A DNA stretch of 64,000 nucleotides from Lachnospiraceae bacterium XBD2001 (lineage in GTDB: Bacteria > Bacillota > Clostridia > Lachnospirales > Lachnospiraceae), in assembly GCA_900116395.1 (NCBI GenBank), contig FPAN01000007.1:79146-143145 (forward strand), given 5' to 3'. The position numbers and the translations under genes are program-made. The notes beneath the pieces were generated by a model that saw only the letters and a list, made by a program, of their open reading frames with translations, was not told the DNA's origin and made no database searches. Shown here piece by piece: positions 41,573-52,875 of the stretch (the stretch's first letter is position 1; each line of letters starts with the position of its first letter).

Positions 41573-43075
41573 TTATACATATAATTCTTTTTTGCGGGCA
41601 ATCATCTCATCCACACGGGCGATGTATTGTTCCACATCCTTCACGTTCTCACAACGCTCCACCTTCTTATCCGTTGCAATGCTGCCATCCGGGTTGCGAA
41701 GAATCTTCTTGCAGGCACTGCCGGCACCAAGGGCCACAATGTCTTCCTGCTCTTCCATAATCAGGATATTATAGATGCCTTCATCTCCCTCTCTGGCGAA
41801 GCCAATGTTCTCTAAGTTACCGGAAATCTGCTTCTGACGATAGAGATAGTACGGCTCCATGCCCATGCGACGTGCCGATGCCATGACTTCATCCATAATG
41901 TTATGATCGGCAGACTGCAGGATATTCTCGTACTTTTCCCACTCGATATTCAATCTGGCGGAACGCTTAATCGCCAAGGAATGTACCGTCAGGTTATCCG
42001 GCTTCATAGCCTCAATCTGAGCCAAGGTATCCCGGACGTCTTCGATAGATTCTCCCGGAAGTCCCACGATAAGGTCCATATTGATTAAGAAGCCCTTGCC
42101 ACCTGCTGCAATATCCTCATCCGAGAGGCGTCTTGCTAAGGCATAAGTCCCCTGAATCTGTTCTACCGTATGGAAGCGGCCGATAAGATCTAGAGTCTTT
42201 TGCTGCATGGTCTGTGGGTTGATGGAAATACGGCCCACATGATGCTTCAAAAGCACCCGAAGCTTCTCTTCCGTAATGGAATCCGGCCGGCCCGCCTCTA
42301 CGGTAAACTCCCTTAAGTGGGACAAGTCCACATGCTCTTCCAATGCGCTGATAATCTCATCCAAAGCCTCTGCGGATACAGAGGTTGGAGTTCCGCCGCC
42401 GAAGTACACCGTATCTAAGGTCTTATCTGCAAAGTGCTCTCCTACGAAGGCAATTTCCTTTTTGACTGCCGCAACATAGTCCTGCACCATATTGCGATAG
42501 AGCCCAATTGGGTAGGAAGAAAAAGAGCAATACAGGCAGATGCTCGGGCAAAAGGGAATGCCGATATAGAGGCTGTACTTCCCCTTAGAATCTCCGATGA
42601 TGCGAAGTTCCCGCTCTGCAATATCACAGGATAATTGGATTTTCTCCTCGACCGTCAGATAGGTCTGTCGCATGTAGGAAGCCACATCTTCTCTGGATTC
42701 TCCCGCCTGTAACTTCTTCAGAGCAATCTTGGTCGGGCGAATGCCGGTTAAGGTTCCCCATGGAAGTTCCTTATCCAATCGCTGGGATAAAATGTTGTAA
42801 ATCAAACGTTTTAATCGGTTCTTGGTATCGCTGCGATCCGACGGATCAATCTCCAGGCTGCCCTGCTTGGTTCCGTCCATATAGAAGCCAATGGCATCCC
42901 TTCCCACATGAAGACCGATGCAATCCTCTCCGGCAGACCAGGCCGCCATGTCGGCTTCGTCGCAAGGCTCTTCCCAGGCCGGAACCACCTTGGGCTTCTC
43001 ACCGGGATAGAAGGCCTGGACCAATCCGTAGGCATCATATAAAAAACTTTCGTTATTAATTCGTAACTGAATCAT
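41573..43075 (-). CDS. hemZ: HemZ-type radical SAM protein (coproporphyrinogen dehydrogenase family)
   Basis: A 500-aa radical SAM protein. The cluster motif C-x3-C-x2-C lies in IPFCPSICLYCSFSS near residue 180, followed by YFGGGTPTSV (SAM binding) and the HemN/HemW-like C-terminal part. The N-terminal 165 residues, lacking in HemW, mark the HemZ branch found in Firmicutes. Annotated as oxygen-independent coproporphyrinogen oxidase, but whether HemZ makes haem in Clostridia is doubtful; no other haem gene is nearby. It overlaps the end of the MATE gene by 20 bases. Confidence 0.9.
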   Translation of the reverse strand: MIQLRINNESFLYDAYGLVQAFYPGEKPKVVPAWEEPCDEADMAAWSAGEDCIGLHVGRDAIGFYMDGTKQGSLEIDPSDRSDTKNRLKRLIYNILSQRLDKELPWGTLTGIRPTKIALKKLQAGESREDVASYMRQTYLTVEEKIQLSCDIAERELRIIGDSKGKYSLYIGIPFCPSICLYCSFSSYPIGLYRNMVQDYVAAVKKEIAFVGEHFADKTLDTVYFGGGTPTSVSAEALDEIISALEEHVDLSHLREFTVEAGRPDSITEEKLRVLLKHHVGRISINPQTMQQKTLDLIGRFHTVEQIQGTYALARRLSDEDIAAGGKGFLINMDLIVGLPGESIEDVRDTLAQIEAMKPDNLTVHSLAIKRSARLNIEWEKYENILQSADHNIMDEVMASARRMGMEPYYLYRQKQISGNLENIGFAREGDEGIYNILIMEEQEDIVALGAGSACKKILRNPDGSIATDKKVERCENVKDVEQYIARVDEMIARKKELYV

Positions 43076-44417
43076 AGGTATCCTCTATGGAATTCTTTTT
43101 CAAAAATCCTATATAAAACTGGCTGAACACAATGGTACTTAAGGTCCAGGTCAACGGATGGATGAAATAGATAATATCCGTGTAATGGAAGCCCTTCAGG
43201 CACACCTCCAAGATGGCCACACGAAGGATGCACCAGCATGCCAGCATCACCATCATCGGCACGATGGAACGACCGGCGCCACGCATTACTGCGGAAATGG
43301 CATGGGAGAAAGCCAGCATAAAATAGAACATAACCGTGTATCTGGACTTCATGGTTCCAATGGCAATGACTTCCGATGTCCGGTCAAAGGCCGCAATAAA
43401 GGCCGGCGCAAATGCGAAGATCACAACACCAATCAACTCCGCACAGATACAGCAGATACGCACTCCAAACCGTGCACCGTCTGCCGCACGTTTCTTCTCA
43501 CCGGCACCTAAGTTCTGGCCGATATAGGTGGTAATTGCCATAGTAAAGCTGGTAATCGGAAGGAACGCAAAGCCCTCAATCTTGGCATAGGTTCCCATTC
43601 CACTCATCATGGCCGGTCCCAAGGAATTGATACTGGACTGAATCAATACGTTGGAGATGGCAATGATGGAGTTCTGTAAGCCGGAGGGTACACCGTTGTA
43701 GAGGATACGACGAAGGCTTCCGCCGTCAATCCGTACCTCCCGCAAATCCACCGCAACTTCTCCACCTTGGAAAATCAACCGACGCATACACAGCATAGCC
43801 GATAATAGAGAAGAAATGGCCGTTGCAAGACCCGCTGCCCCGGCACCCATGCCAAGGCCCATAATAAACACCAAATCCAGCACCACATTGGTAACAGAGG
43901 AAACAATCAAGAAATACAGCGGATGCTTGGAATCTCCCGAAGCCTGCAGAATACCAACGCAGGTATTGTACATAACCACACCGATGGCGCCATAAAAGAA
44001 ATTACGGAAATACGCCACGGAATCCGGCATTACCGCTTCCGGTGTATGCATCATACGAAGCATCCACGGAGTTGCAAGCACTCCGAAAATCATTAAGAAC
44101 AGTCCCGCCATAAGACCGATGGCAATGGTGGTATGGACCGCCTTTCTGGTGCGCTCTAACTCTCTTGCTCCAAGGAAATGGGCAATGACCACGCCGGCGC
44201 CGGCAGATACACCCTGGAAGAATCCAATCATAAGGAAAATTAAATTTCCTGCGGAAGAAACCGCTGCCAAAGCGTTACTTCCCAGGAAATTCCCTACGAT
44301 CAGTGAATCCGCCGTGTTATATAGTTGTTGAAAGAAATTACCCAGCATCAGCGGCAGCGCAAAGGAAATGATGCGCTTCGCCGGTGAACCGGTAATCATT
44401 AAATTTTTATTTTGCAT
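43056..44417 (-). CDS. MATE family efflux transporter
   Basis: A 453-aa membrane protein, third MATE gene of the window. N-terminal LPLMLGNFFQQLYNTADSLI and GNFLGSNALAAV are characteristic, and twelve helices are predicted. It lies in a run of same-strand genes with the MBL hydrolase and relA upstream (11-base gap) and hemZ downstream (overlap), so it is probably part of one long transcript. The substrate is unknown. Confidence 0.92.
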   Translation of the reverse strand: MQNKNLMITGSPAKRIISFALPLMLGNFFQQLYNTADSLIVGNFLGSNALAAVSSAGNLIFLMIGFFQGVSAGAGVVIAHFLGARELERTRKAVHTTIAIGLMAGLFLMIFGVLATPWMLRMMHTPEAVMPDSVAYFRNFFYGAIGVVMYNTCVGILQASGDSKHPLYFLIVSSVTNVVLDLVFIMGLGMGAGAAGLATAISSLLSAMLCMRRLIFQGGEVAVDLREVRIDGGSLRRILYNGVPSGLQNSIIAISNVLIQSSINSLGPAMMSGMGTYAKIEGFAFLPITSFTMAITTYIGQNLGAGEKKRAADGARFGVRICCICAELIGVVIFAFAPAFIAAFDRTSEVIAIGTMKSRYTVMFYFMLAFSHAISAVMRGAGRSIVPMMVMLACWCILRVAILEVCLKGFHYTDIIYFIHPLTWTLSTIVFSQFYIGFLKKNSIEDTYDSVTN

Positions 44418-44427
44418 GAAACTCTCT

Positions 44428-45072
44428 TTATACTAAAAATGGATTGTACTTCTTCTCGTCGCCAATGGTGGTTGGCTCATTGTGTCCCGGCAAGACATAG
44501 GTCTTATCCGGCAGAACGAATAACTGTTCCCGTACTCCCCTCACTAAATCGGACATGCTTCCCTCCGGAAAATCCGTCCGTCCCACCGACTGGCAGAACA
44601 AAGAATCCCCGGAAAAAACGATGCCTTCCTCGGCACAGTAGAAACAACATCCACCCGGCGTATGGCCCGGTGTAAACAACACTTCTACATGGAATCCCGC
44701 CAAATCAATGGTCTCGTGGTCCTGCAAATACACATCCGCATGGTAACTCTTGGCATGGAAATTCATATCCCCGGACAGATTCAACCGCGGATCCTCTAAG
44801 GTCCGCTGCTCCCCTTCGTAGGCATATGCCAAAAGGGCATACTCCGACAGCTCCTCTTTTAAATCGTCCACTGCATCCGCGTGGTCAAAATGTCCGTGGG
44901 TTAGTAGAATACCCACCGGCTCATATTTTTTCTCACGAATCAGCGCCGCTAACTGCTTCGCTGCAGAACCGGGATCAACGATAATCACCTGGTTGGTGGT
45001 GTTGTTAATTAAGAAGTAACAGTTGGTCTGTACCGGACCCACCACATAGGTCTCAATGGAAAAATCTACCAT
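44428..45072 (-). CDS. Metallo-beta-lactamase-fold hydrolase (glyoxalase II-like)
   Basis: A 214-aa enzyme with the metal motif THGHFDHADA (HxHxDH), a later His in FTPGHTPGG, Asp in FSGDSLF and His in VLPGHNEPT, i.e. a complete two-metal site. It resembles YcbL/GloB-like thioesterases, often found downstream of relA in Clostridia. Probable role: hydrolysis of thioesters such as S-lactoylglutathione analogues; unproven. Confidence 0.9.
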   Translation of the reverse strand: MVDFSIETYVVGPVQTNCYFLINNTTNQVIIVDPGSAAKQLAALIREKKYEPVGILLTHGHFDHADAVDDLKEELSEYALLAYAYEGEQRTLEDPRLNLSGDMNFHAKSYHADVYLQDHETIDLAGFHVEVLFTPGHTPGGCCFYCAEEGIVFSGDSLFCQSVGRTDFPEGSMSDLVRGVREQLFVLPDKTYVLPGHNEPTTIGDEKKYNPFLV

Positions 45073-45122
45073 AACATCTCCTTGCCAAACGAAAGATTAA
45101 GCGCCCTAATAACCTAGGACGC

Positions 45123-47435
45123 TTAGCCTGTGGAACGTTCAATGTCGATAACACTCTCTACCTGGCGAATCTTCTCTGCCAGAGAATCCAGCTCCCCACG
45201 ACTCTTCACGCCGAAGGAAACATCGATGGTTGCGATGCCCTGCTTGCTGGTGCGGGAATGAATGGATTGAATGTCAATGTTGCGCTCTGTAAAAATCTTG
45301 GAAATATCTACCAGCAAACCGGTACGGTTGTTGCCGTAGATATGAATCTCTGCTGCAAAAAGAGAACCGCTCTTCTGGTCCAAGAATTCCGGCTGCCACT
45401 CCGCCTCAATGAGACGCGGCTTCTCGAATTCCGGTAAATTGATGATGTTGATACAGTCGGTTCGGTGGATGGAAACACCACGACCACGTGTTACAAATCC
45501 AACAATTTCGTCTCCCGGTACCGGGTTACAGCACTTGGAGAAACGAACGGAAATATCATACAAGCCCTTTACCACAATACCGTGCTTGGACTTGATGGCA
45601 CGCTGCGGATGGTCCTTGTTCACCTCTGCATCGCCGTCACGTAGGATATCCTCATCCGTCAACTGGATTGGATGGTCCTTCCGGTAAGCGTCATACATAC
45701 GGTTGATGACGACGCCTTCCTTCAGGCTGCCCTGTCCGACTGCCGCCAGCAGGTTCTCCCAATCATGGAAACCATACTTGCGGATCACCACGTTCTGATA
45801 TTCGCTTTTATTAATCTCACCTAAGGAAATACCCTTGTTCTTCGCAGACTCGATAAGTAGTTCCCGTCCACGGTTCACATTGTCTTCCTTGCTGATGCTT
45901 CGGAACCACTGATTGATCTTGTTCTTCGCCTGGGTAGACTTCACAATCTTCAACCAGTCACGACTCGGTCCCTTGGAATTCTGAGAGGTGATAATGTCGA
46001 TACGATCACCGTTCTGAATCACGTAATCAATCGGTACTAATCGACCGTTGACCTTGGCCCCTACCATCTTGTTACCTACAGCGGAATGGATGCTATAGGC
46101 AAAATCAATCGGCGTGGAACCGTTCGGCAGGTTCTTCACATCACCGGTTGGGGTGAAGCAAAATACCGTGTCACCAAAGAGGTTCAAATCATCCTTCAAG
46201 AGGCTGACGAATTCCTTGTTGTCGGACATGTCCCGCTGCCACTCTAAAATCTGTCTTAACCAGCTTAACTTGGCTTCCTCACCGGATACGGTAGAACCTT
46301 CGCCGCCTTCCTTGTACTTCCAGTGTGCCGCGATACCATACTCAGAGGTACGATGCATCTCGTAGGTACGAATCTGAATCTCAAACGGCATACCGGTCGG
46401 TCCGATCAGCGTCGTATGTAAGGACTGGTACATGTTCGGCTTCGGCATGGCAATATAGTCCTTGAAACGTCCCGGAATCGGGGTATACATCTCATGGATA
46501 ACGCCAAGAGCTGCATAACAGTCCTTCACGTCTTTTACAATGATACGAATGGCAAACAAATCATAGATCTGGTCCAGGGTCTTATGCTGGTTCACCATCT
46601 TCTTATAAATACTGAAGAAATGCTTCGCACGGCCGTAGATATCTGCCTCAATACCGGCAGCCTCAATGTGTTCCCGAACCTCATCCACCAGCTGAGATAC
46701 ATAGGTCTCACGCTGTTCCTTGCGCTGTGCAATCTTCTCTACCAGATCGTAATACGCATCCGGCTCCAAATATTTCAGGGATAAATCGTCCAGCTCAATC
46801 TTCACACGGGAAATACCGAGACGCTGTGCCAGAGGAGCATAAATCTCCATGGTCTCCCTAGCCTTCTCAATCTGCTTCTCCGGGCGCATGTATTTTAACG
46901 TACGCATATTGTGCAGACGATCCGCTAACTTAATAATAATGACACGGATATCCTTAGCCATGGCAAGGAACATCTTACGCAGGTTCTCTGCCTGGATTTC
47001 TACCTTGTCCGCATCGTAGGACAGCTGTCCCAACTTGGTAACGCCATCGACCAACAGCGCCACTTCTTCGGAGAACTCTTCCGCAATCTCCTCGCGGCTC
47101 ATAACCGTATCCTCCACAACGTCATGGAGCAAACCGGCAACGATAGTCTCCTTGTCCATCTCTAAGTCTGCCAAAATAATGGCAACGCACAACGGATGGA
47201 TAATATATGGTTCCCCGGACTTACGCACCTGGTCCTTGTGCGCTTCCTTGGCAACCTGATAGGCCTTCTCAATCATAGACAAGTCATCACTTGGGTGATA
47301 CTTGCGGATACGCTCCACCAACTCCCGGTGCAGCTCTTCCTCGTCTACGAAATCCTGAGTGGAGATAACCGAACGGTTCGGCTTACTGATCTTCGCTTCC
47401 AGTTGTTCAAATTCTTTGGATGATAAATCTGCCAT
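45123..47435 (-). CDS. relA: Bifunctional (p)ppGpp synthetase/hydrolase (RelA/SpoT family)
   Basis: A 770-aa stringent-response enzyme. The HD hydrolase domain has HDVVEDT near residue 105, the synthetase domain follows (about 230-390), then TGS (FTPTGDVKNLPNGSTPIDFAYSIHS region), a zinc-finger-like CCNPVPGD, and a C-terminal ACT domain (LLVDISKIFTERNIDIQSIHS). Both catalytic halves look intact, so it should make and degrade (p)ppGpp. AAAGGAGG stands nine bases before the ATG. Confidence 0.96.
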   Translation of the reverse strand: MADLSSKEFEQLEAKISKPNRSVISTQDFVDEEELHRELVERIRKYHPSDDLSMIEKAYQVAKEAHKDQVRKSGEPYIIHPLCVAIILADLEMDKETIVAGLLHDVVEDTVMSREEIAEEFSEEVALLVDGVTKLGQLSYDADKVEIQAENLRKMFLAMAKDIRVIIIKLADRLHNMRTLKYMRPEKQIEKARETMEIYAPLAQRLGISRVKIELDDLSLKYLEPDAYYDLVEKIAQRKEQRETYVSQLVDEVREHIEAAGIEADIYGRAKHFFSIYKKMVNQHKTLDQIYDLFAIRIIVKDVKDCYAALGVIHEMYTPIPGRFKDYIAMPKPNMYQSLHTTLIGPTGMPFEIQIRTYEMHRTSEYGIAAHWKYKEGGEGSTVSGEEAKLSWLRQILEWQRDMSDNKEFVSLLKDDLNLFGDTVFCFTPTGDVKNLPNGSTPIDFAYSIHSAVGNKMVGAKVNGRLVPIDYVIQNGDRIDIITSQNSKGPSRDWLKIVKSTQAKNKINQWFRSISKEDNVNRGRELLIESAKNKGISLGEINKSEYQNVVIRKYGFHDWENLLAAVGQGSLKEGVVINRMYDAYRKDHPIQLTDEDILRDGDAEVNKDHPQRAIKSKHGIVVKGLYDISVRFSKCCNPVPGDEIVGFVTRGRGVSIHRTDCINIINLPEFEKPRLIEAEWQPEFLDQKSGSLFAAEIHIYGNNRTGLLVDISKIFTERNIDIQSIHSRTSKQGIATIDVSFGVKSRGELDSLAEKIRQVESVIDIERSTG

Positions 47436-47518
47436 AAGCCGCCTCCTTTCTCATTCTTTCATATAAATAGCCCTAGTTTTCGAATTTGCACTAATTATAA
47501 TAATTTCATTGTGCAAAA

Positions 47519-48220
47519 TCAATAACCTTTGGACCAAACATCCTCGTCATTTTCCCCGTTAGTGTCTACCTTTGTAAAGCCCAGGCGCTCCATCAACCGC
47601 ACCGATGCTATATTTTCCGGATGTACACGGCAAATAACCCTTGTTTTCTCTAGGTTCTCAAAGGCATACTGCAGGATTGCCTCACATAGCTCCGTGGCAT
47701 ATCCCATTCTCTGATGGTTCCGTCCAATCACATAGCCCATCTCCACCGTATCCTCCGGCCATTCTTCCTTGCTCTCCACTCCGGCGCGACCAATCAGCTC
47801 ACCGGTTTCCTTATCAAATGCCAGCCACATGCCATAACCGTAGAATCCGTAGATATACTGAATATAATTCTTCTGGTAAGTAAGTTCTTCCTCATAGGAA
47901 AACAACGGCTCGATATACTCCGTCACCCCGTCGTACAAAGCGAACAAATCCGGCAGGTCCGATAGGGCCAGCTCCCGCACCTGTAGCCGCTTCGTCTCCA
48001 GAATCTCCATAGGGATCCCGTAAAAGCGATGATGTACCCTGGTCAGATAAGCATCATCAATGCCCTCCAAATCCAGTAAGATTTCCTCACAGTGAAGCCC
48101 TGCATCCTCCGGGTCATAGCCGATAACCGGAACATTTTTCGCCAAGCAATCATCGATGTCCGCCTGGTTGTCGCAGACCCATACCTCGATGTCCGGCTCC
48201 ACAAGATAGCGTTGTTTCAT
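47519..48220 (-). CDS. GNAT acetyltransferase with N-terminal HAD-remnant-like extension
   Basis: A 233-aa protein. Residues about 78-233 form a GNAT domain of the RimJ/RimL type (LETKRLQVRELALSDLP, with the acetyl-CoA loop RNHQRMGYATE and ASVRLMERLGF). Residues 1-75 (VWVCDNQADIDDCLAKNVPVIG) resemble the last third of a HAD-like domain; I read it as a domain fused in front of GNAT. The substrate is unknown. It is flanked by a terminator (upstream) and relA's 5' region (downstream). Confidence 0.82.
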   Translation of the reverse strand: MKQRYLVEPDIEVWVCDNQADIDDCLAKNVPVIGYDPEDAGLHCEEILLDLEGIDDAYLTRVHHRFYGIPMEILETKRLQVRELALSDLPDLFALYDGVTEYIEPLFSYEEELTYQKNYIQYIYGFYGYGMWLAFDKETGELIGRAGVESKEEWPEDTVEMGYVIGRNHQRMGYATELCEAILQYAFENLEKTRVICRVHPENIASVRLMERLGFTKVDTNGENDEDVWSKGY

Positions 48221-48238
48221 GACATTCTCCGAAAAAAG

Positions 48239-48271
48239 TATGACTCGGAGTCCAATGGTTTCCGAGTCATA
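48239..48271 (-). terminator. dapF terminator
   Basis: TATGACTCGGA/TCCGAGTCATA, perfect 11-base stem, followed on the minus strand by CTTTTTTC. Between dapF and the acetyltransferase gene. Confidence 0.9.
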
Positions 48272-48276
48272 TCGTC

Positions 48277-49161
48277 TTATCTCTTAGGGTGATAGATGCG
48301 AATGGTATCGTCCTCCCAATTCTCCGGCAGGTCGATTTCACCCTCAAATACCGTTGTTGCCGGCCCGGTCATATAGACCTCCTCGGCATCCCGGTCGTAT
48401 TCAATCAGTAGGTTGCCACCGCGCAATTGCAGTTCCACCTTGTTGTCGGTATATCCGTTCAATACGGCTGCTACCGCTGTAGCACATGCTCCGGTTCCGC
48501 AGGCTAATGTCTCGCCGCTTCCTCGCTCCCAGACACGCATTCGAATATGTTGCTTATCCAACAGATTACAGAACTCGGTATTGGTGCGCTTCGGGAAGAT
48601 TACATGGTTCTCGAACTTCGGTCCCAACTCTTCCAAATCCAGCTGACGCACATCTTCATCCATAAAAATCACGCAATGTGGATTGCCCATGGATACACAG
48701 GTCACCTGATAAATGGTACCATCAATCTCCATCGGCTCATCAATCATGGTCTCCTCCGGGAATGTCACCGGTACCTTGGCTGCATGAAGCTCCGGACGTC
48801 CCATATTCACGCGAACGGAAGCTACCTTGCCGTTCTCTACATGAAGCTCTAACGTCTTAATACCGGCCAACGTCTCAATGGTGACCGTCGTCTTATCCGT
48901 CAAGCCATGGTCATACACATACTTGCCCACGCAGCGAATGCCGTTGCCACACATCTCACTGCGGCTACCGTCTGCATTGTACATTGCCATCTCAAAATCA
49001 GCGACCTTGGATGGATTGATGAGAATCAGTCCGTCCGAACCGATGCCGAAATGCCGGTCACTGACAAAAATAGAAGCCTGTTCCGGATTTGGAAGCGCCT
49101 CCTTGGTACAGTCCACATACACATAATCATTGCCACAACCCTGCATCTTCGTAAACTTCAT
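48277..49161 (-). CDS. dapF: Diaminopimelate epimerase
   Basis: A 294-aa enzyme that interconverts LL- and meso-diaminopimelate. The two catalytic cysteines are C71 in MCGNGIRC and the one in LACGTGACAT near the C-terminus. Start ATG 49161 has GAGGTG six bases upstream; a GTG at 49170 is part of that ribosome site. Its product feeds MurE (meso-DAP type) and lysine synthesis. The same window also codes ddh, which makes meso-DAP directly, so the cell seems to have two routes. Confidence 0.95.
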   Translation of the reverse strand: MKFTKMQGCGNDYVYVDCTKEALPNPEQASIFVSDRHFGIGSDGLILINPSKVADFEMAMYNADGSRSEMCGNGIRCVGKYVYDHGLTDKTTVTIETLAGIKTLELHVENGKVASVRVNMGRPELHAAKVPVTFPEETMIDEPMEIDGTIYQVTCVSMGNPHCVIFMDEDVRQLDLEELGPKFENHVIFPKRTNTEFCNLLDKQHIRMRVWERGSGETLACGTGACATAVAAVLNGYTDNKVELQLRGGNLLIEYDRDAEEVYMTGPATTVFEGEIDLPENWEDDTIRIYHPKR

Positions 49162-49179
49162 CCGTATCACCTCGTCTTC

Positions 49180-49956
49180 TTATTCGTAGAAAAAAGTTCG
49201 AACCGTTTCATAATTCAGTGTACCGCCAAACAAATCCAACGCACTACCAATGGTAAGGTTGATTTTGCCCCGGCCGATATGCTTCATGCCTAAGATATCA
49301 TCATAACTTCCAACGCCACCGGCATAGGTTACCGGTATTCCGTCGTACTCTGCCAGAATAGCAACCAACTCCTCATCGATTCCGGACTTCTGGCCTTCCA
49401 CGTCTGCTGCATGAATTAAGAATTCATCACAGTACTGACTCAACTGTTCTAAGAGCTCCACCGTTACCTGCTCGTGGGTAAAATTCTGCCAACGGTCCGT
49501 TACAATATAGTAATTGGCGTGACGCTTCTTGCAGCTAAGGTCCAGAACAATATGTTCCTTGCCAACCGCTGCCACCAGCTTCTCCAAATTCTCATAGAGA
49601 ATCTCTCCATCACGGAATACATAGGATGTCACAATCACATGGCTGGCACCTGCCTCTAAGAATTCCGCTGCGTTCTCCGCGGTAATTCCGCCGCCTACCT
49701 GCAGTCCCTTCGGAAATGCACGTAGTGCTGCCAGCGCCTGTGTCTTCGTCGCCTCATAATATGGCGAATCCGACTTGTTCAGAAGAATCACATGTCCTCC
49801 GTACAAGCCCTCTTCCTGATAGAATTTTGCGAAGAAATCCGCCCCCTTCTCGGAGACGAAGTTCTCCGCGGCCGCGTCGCCCTCATCTTCCAACGTAGCG
49901 CCTACGATCTGCTTGACCTTCCCATTGTGAATATCAATACACGGTCGAAATTCCAT
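49180..49956 (-). CDS. hisA: ProFAR isomerase, eukaryotic-type HisA
   Basis: A 258-aa TIM-barrel enzyme of histidine synthesis. The opening FRPCIDIHNGKVKQIVGATL with the two-residue-different DIHNGKVKQ motif is that of yeast HIS6-like HisA rather than the usual bacterial DxxxGxxVR type; QVGGGIT and YAGGVGSYDD are phosphate-binding loops. It is not in a his operon: its neighbours are dapF and guaB, 18 bases each side. Such eukaryotic-type HisA proteins are known in some Clostridia. Confidence 0.85.
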   Translation of the reverse strand: MEFRPCIDIHNGKVKQIVGATLEDEGDAAAENFVSEKGADFFAKFYQEEGLYGGHVILLNKSDSPYYEATKTQALAALRAFPKGLQVGGGITAENAAEFLEAGASHVIVTSYVFRDGEILYENLEKLVAAVGKEHIVLDLSCKKRHANYYIVTDRWQNFTHEQVTVELLEQLSQYCDEFLIHAADVEGQKSGIDEELVAILAEYDGIPVTYAGGVGSYDDILGMKHIGRGKINLTIGSALDLFGGTLNYETVRTFFYE

Positions 49957-49974
49957 AAAAACCCCTTTGTCCTT

Positions 49975-51524
<1,550 letters not shown>

Positions 51525-51537
51525 ACAGATGCTCATA

Positions 51538-52512
51538 TTACAACATGTGGGCACGAAGCTCTTCTCCTGACAACGGAGACAACTGTGCAGGAGCAACGTC
51601 AAATACAGTGCGTCCGCCGGTCTGTCCGGCAGCAGCCATACGTGCAACGGCTCTTGCATATGCAACCAATACAGCACCGGTAAACTCCGGATTGGAGTCT
51701 AAGTTCAGGCTGTACTCTACAACGTGCTTGGTTCCCTCAGATGAGGTACCGGTATAGATCACAGAACCACCATGTGGCAAACCACTGTGGTCACGCTTCA
51801 TCTCCTCCTCAGAGATAAAATGTACGGTGGTATCGTAATCGGAGAAATAGTTCGGCATGGTCTTAATCTCGTTCTCAATACGAGCAAGATCAGCACCTTC
51901 CTCAGCTACAACGAAGCACTCACGGGTATGCTTCTCGCGGGTAGTAAGCTCCGGATTCTCACCGGCACGAACGCGCTCTAATGCAGCCGGTACCGGAATG
52001 GTATACTGGCGAGCGTCCTTCACGCCGTCAATACGACGAACCGCATCGGAGTGTCCCTGGCTTACGCCCTTGCCCCAGAATGTGTATGCCTGGCCATCCG
52101 GAAGGATGCTTGCTGCATATACACGGTTCAAAGAGAACATTCCCGGATCCCATCCACAGGAAATCAAGCCGATATGACCGGACTCCTTGGCTGCCTTATC
52201 TACATTGGCAAAATGGGTTGGAATGTTGGCATGGGTATCAAAAGAATCAATGACATTGTACATAGCCGCATACTTCGGAGTCATCTCCGGAAGGTCGGTT
52301 GCACTACCGCCACAAATAATCAATACATCAATATCTTCCTTACCGGTATCCAAATCAGCGGTGGACTTCACTGCTGCAGATGGAGTAGCGATGGTAAGGG
52401 TGCTTGGATCACGTCTGGTGTATACTGCTACCAGTTCCATATCCTCGCTTTTCTTAATAGCCGCCTCAACTCCGCGACCTAAGTTACCGTAACCTAAAAT
52501 TCCTACTTTCAT
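51538..52512 (-). CDS. ddh: meso-Diaminopimelate D-dehydrogenase
   Basis: A 324-aa NADPH enzyme for one-step reductive amination of tetrahydrodipicolinate to meso-DAP. It has an N-terminal Rossmann fold (GILGYGNLGRGVE), ISCGWDPGMFSLNR, and FWGKGVSQGHSDAVRR, all close to the Corynebacterium/Clostridium enzymes. It is followed by its own terminator. With dapF and the DNPR-type MurE it supports meso-DAP peptidoglycan. Confidence 0.95.
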   Translation of the reverse strand: MKVGILGYGNLGRGVEAAIKKSEDMELVAVYTRRDPSTLTIATPSAAVKSTADLDTGKEDIDVLIICGGSATDLPEMTPKYAAMYNVIDSFDTHANIPTHFANVDKAAKESGHIGLISCGWDPGMFSLNRVYAASILPDGQAYTFWGKGVSQGHSDAVRRIDGVKDARQYTIPVPAALERVRAGENPELTTREKHTRECFVVAEEGADLARIENEIKTMPNYFSDYDTTVHFISEEEMKRDHSGLPHGGSVIYTGTSSEGTKHVVEYSLNLDSNPEFTGAVLVAYARAVARMAAAGQTGGRTVFDVAPAQLSPLSGEELRAHML

Positions 52513-52590
52513 CTTTTTCCTTCCTTACAACTAACTACTAACAGAAACAAAAAAATTTTAGCACATTCTGTTAGGCGATACAAATTAAAA

Positions 52591-52860
52591 TCAGTCGTGC
52601 TCTTCGTAGTCCTCGTAGCCCCGGAAGAAGCTAGCTGCAATATCGAAGATAATCCAGATGCCTCCGATAACGGTGGTAGACAGGAAGATCTTCAACAGAC
52701 TGATAAACAGAATATGAAGGGTCAGGCCGCCATTGGTGAAATAATAATAAATCCAATACAACGGACGGACAAACATCCAGTAACCTCCAATATAAAGAGC
52801 CAGCAGGGAGCCTACCGTACTAAGAATCGCTGCAATTACACGTTGAACAACTTTGGTCAT
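52591..52860 (-). CDS. Small polytopic membrane protein, unknown
   Basis: An 89-aa protein with two to three hydrophobic helices (about 7-30, 34-48 and 53-78) and an acidic tail (GYEDYEEHD). AAGGAGG precedes the ATG, and it follows the PAP2 gene by 15 bases, so they are probably co-transcribed. No named family recognised. Confidence 0.7.
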   Translation of the reverse strand: MTKVVQRVIAAILSTVGSLLALYIGGYWMFVRPLYWIYYYFTNGGLTLHILFISLLKIFLSTTVIGGIWIIFDIAASFFRGYEDYEEHD

Positions 52861-52875
52861 ACTTCTCCCTCCTTC

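Noticed and set aside
45092..45119. Terminator between relA and the MBL hydrolase gene
   Set aside because: TAAGCG-CCTA arms pair but no T-run follows on the minus strand; read-through along the operon is more likely.
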